This document shows, in pieces, positions 63,701 through 64,000 of a stretch of 64,000 nucleotides of DNA. Within the stretch, counting starts at the first letter, position 1; each line of letters begins with the position of its first letter. Source of the stretch: Luteimonas marina (GTDB lineage Bacteria; Pseudomonadota; Gammaproteobacteria; Xanthomonadales; Xanthomonadaceae); assembly GCF_007859325.1 (NCBI RefSeq), contig NZ_VOHK01000006.1, positions 224,344 through 288,343 of the forward strand. The letters run 5' to 3'. A program made the translations under genes and the position numbers. The notes under the pieces were generated by a model. It did no database searches, was not told the DNA's origin, and was given only the letters and a program-made list of their open reading frames with translations.

Positions 63701-64000
63701 ACTAAGGAAGGTCTGATCAAAGCGCGCTGATGCCTAGATTTCAGCGCCAAGGCGCCTGATCGACCTCGATGTGATCACTTTCTCGCCATTTCTGGCGCTT
63801 TTCGACGGGTTTTCCCGTCCAATGGACGGCTTTAGCCCGTCGGCAGCAACAGACGTCGCCGCGCCATCCACAGATTCGACAGCGCGAACAGCGTCAGCAC
63901 CTGCGCCGTGTTCTTCGCCAAGCCGCGGTAGCGCACCTTGGTGTAACCGAACTGCCGCTTCACCACCCGGAACGGGTGCTCGACCTTCGCCCGCAGGCTG
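63701..64000. mobile_element. IS5-family insertion sequence, one end (cut by window)
   Basis: CTAA (63701–63704), a sequence of the target type used by IS5 elements, is followed by the likely terminal repeat GGAAGGTCTGATCAAA starting at 63705. The element continues to the window edge and includes the C-terminal end of its transposase. The other end and the second target copy lie outside the window, so boundaries are tentative. Confidence 0.75.
63832..64000 (-). CDS. IS5-family transposase, C-terminal part
   Basis: The last ~55 residues of a DDE transposase: [20 protein letters not shown], then [20 protein letters not shown] and [15 protein letters not shown]. The VEH segment holds the catalytic Glu of the DDE triad, and the RGLAKN…LFALSNLW end is characteristic of the IS5 group common in xanthomonads. 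The N-terminal part is beyond the window edge. Confidence 0.9.
   Translation of the reverse strand, partial: SLRAKVEHPFRVVKRQFGYTKVRYRGLAKNTAQVLTLFALSNLWMARRRLLLPTG

Noticed and set aside
48666..64000. Prophage or conjugative element
   Set aside because: No integrase, structural, replication or transfer genes in the interval; only the dusA duplication and the IS suggest mobility.

Overview
The window is very GC-rich, with tightly packed genes, many four-base ATGA/GTGA overlaps between cistrons, and frequent short REP-like palindromes. Gene content and order (trpE–trpG–trpD, coaX–birA, phoP–phoQ behind a PepSY-like gene, hpd–hmgA, kynA, a long-form trpS) point to a gammaproteobacterium of the Xanthomonadaceae, in the Lysobacter/Luteimonas/Xanthomonas range. 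The species cannot be fixed from the sequence alone.

From 1 to 48.6 kb the content looks like ordinary chromosome. In order: cyanophycin synthesis and breakdown (cphA, cut by the left edge, and cphB); an ABM-fold protein; the trp genes trpD, trpG, a methyltransferase and trpE, with a Trp-rich leader ORF in front of trpE; a YegS-type lipid kinase; rpe–rraA; a J-domain protein; purC; a DUF962 protein; an EamA exporter and an NAD-dependent epimerase-like protein; a six-cistron Mnh/Mrp cation/proton antiporter operon with fused A and B subunits; a CaCA exchanger; a lipoprotein; tyrosine catabolism (hmgA, hpd, a MarR regulator); three transporters (MFS, POT, AbgT); kynA; a large secreted nuclease; VOC and metallo-beta-lactamase-fold proteins; trpS; small stress-type proteins (CsbD, entericidin-like); arginase; tRNA-Thr; a SPOR-like protein, coaX and birA; mtfA; phoPQ; ctlX; and dusA. 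Twelve inverted-repeat elements of a few recurrent sequence classes sit between these genes.

From about 48.7 to 63.7 kb the character changes. The palindromic repeats stop, intergenic DNA becomes AT-rich, and the genes form what looks like one self-contained catabolic cassette: a TonB-dependent receptor, a DauA-like D-amino-acid dehydrogenase, a GntR/FCD regulator with two winged-helix domains, a C45-family N-acyl hydrolase, a DauB-like ornithine-cyclodeaminase-family enzyme, a complete Dpp-type ABC importer (fused ATPases, two permeases, binding protein) and an exported YtcJ-type amidohydrolase. The same 26-bp AT-rich palindrome occurs once in the promoter region of each of its three transcription units, so the whole cassette is probably one regulon of the GntR protein. 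The likely job is uptake, deacylation and D-to-L conversion of an N-acylated or D-amino-acid-containing compound; the substrate is not identifiable from sequence.

The cassette lies between an intact dusA, which has an unusual short N-terminus and a TTG start, and a frameshifted second copy of the dusA 5' end at 63.35–63.66 kb. This is the arrangement expected of a genomic island inserted in dusA. An IS5-family element, cut by the window end, abuts the right border. No integrase is present in the window.
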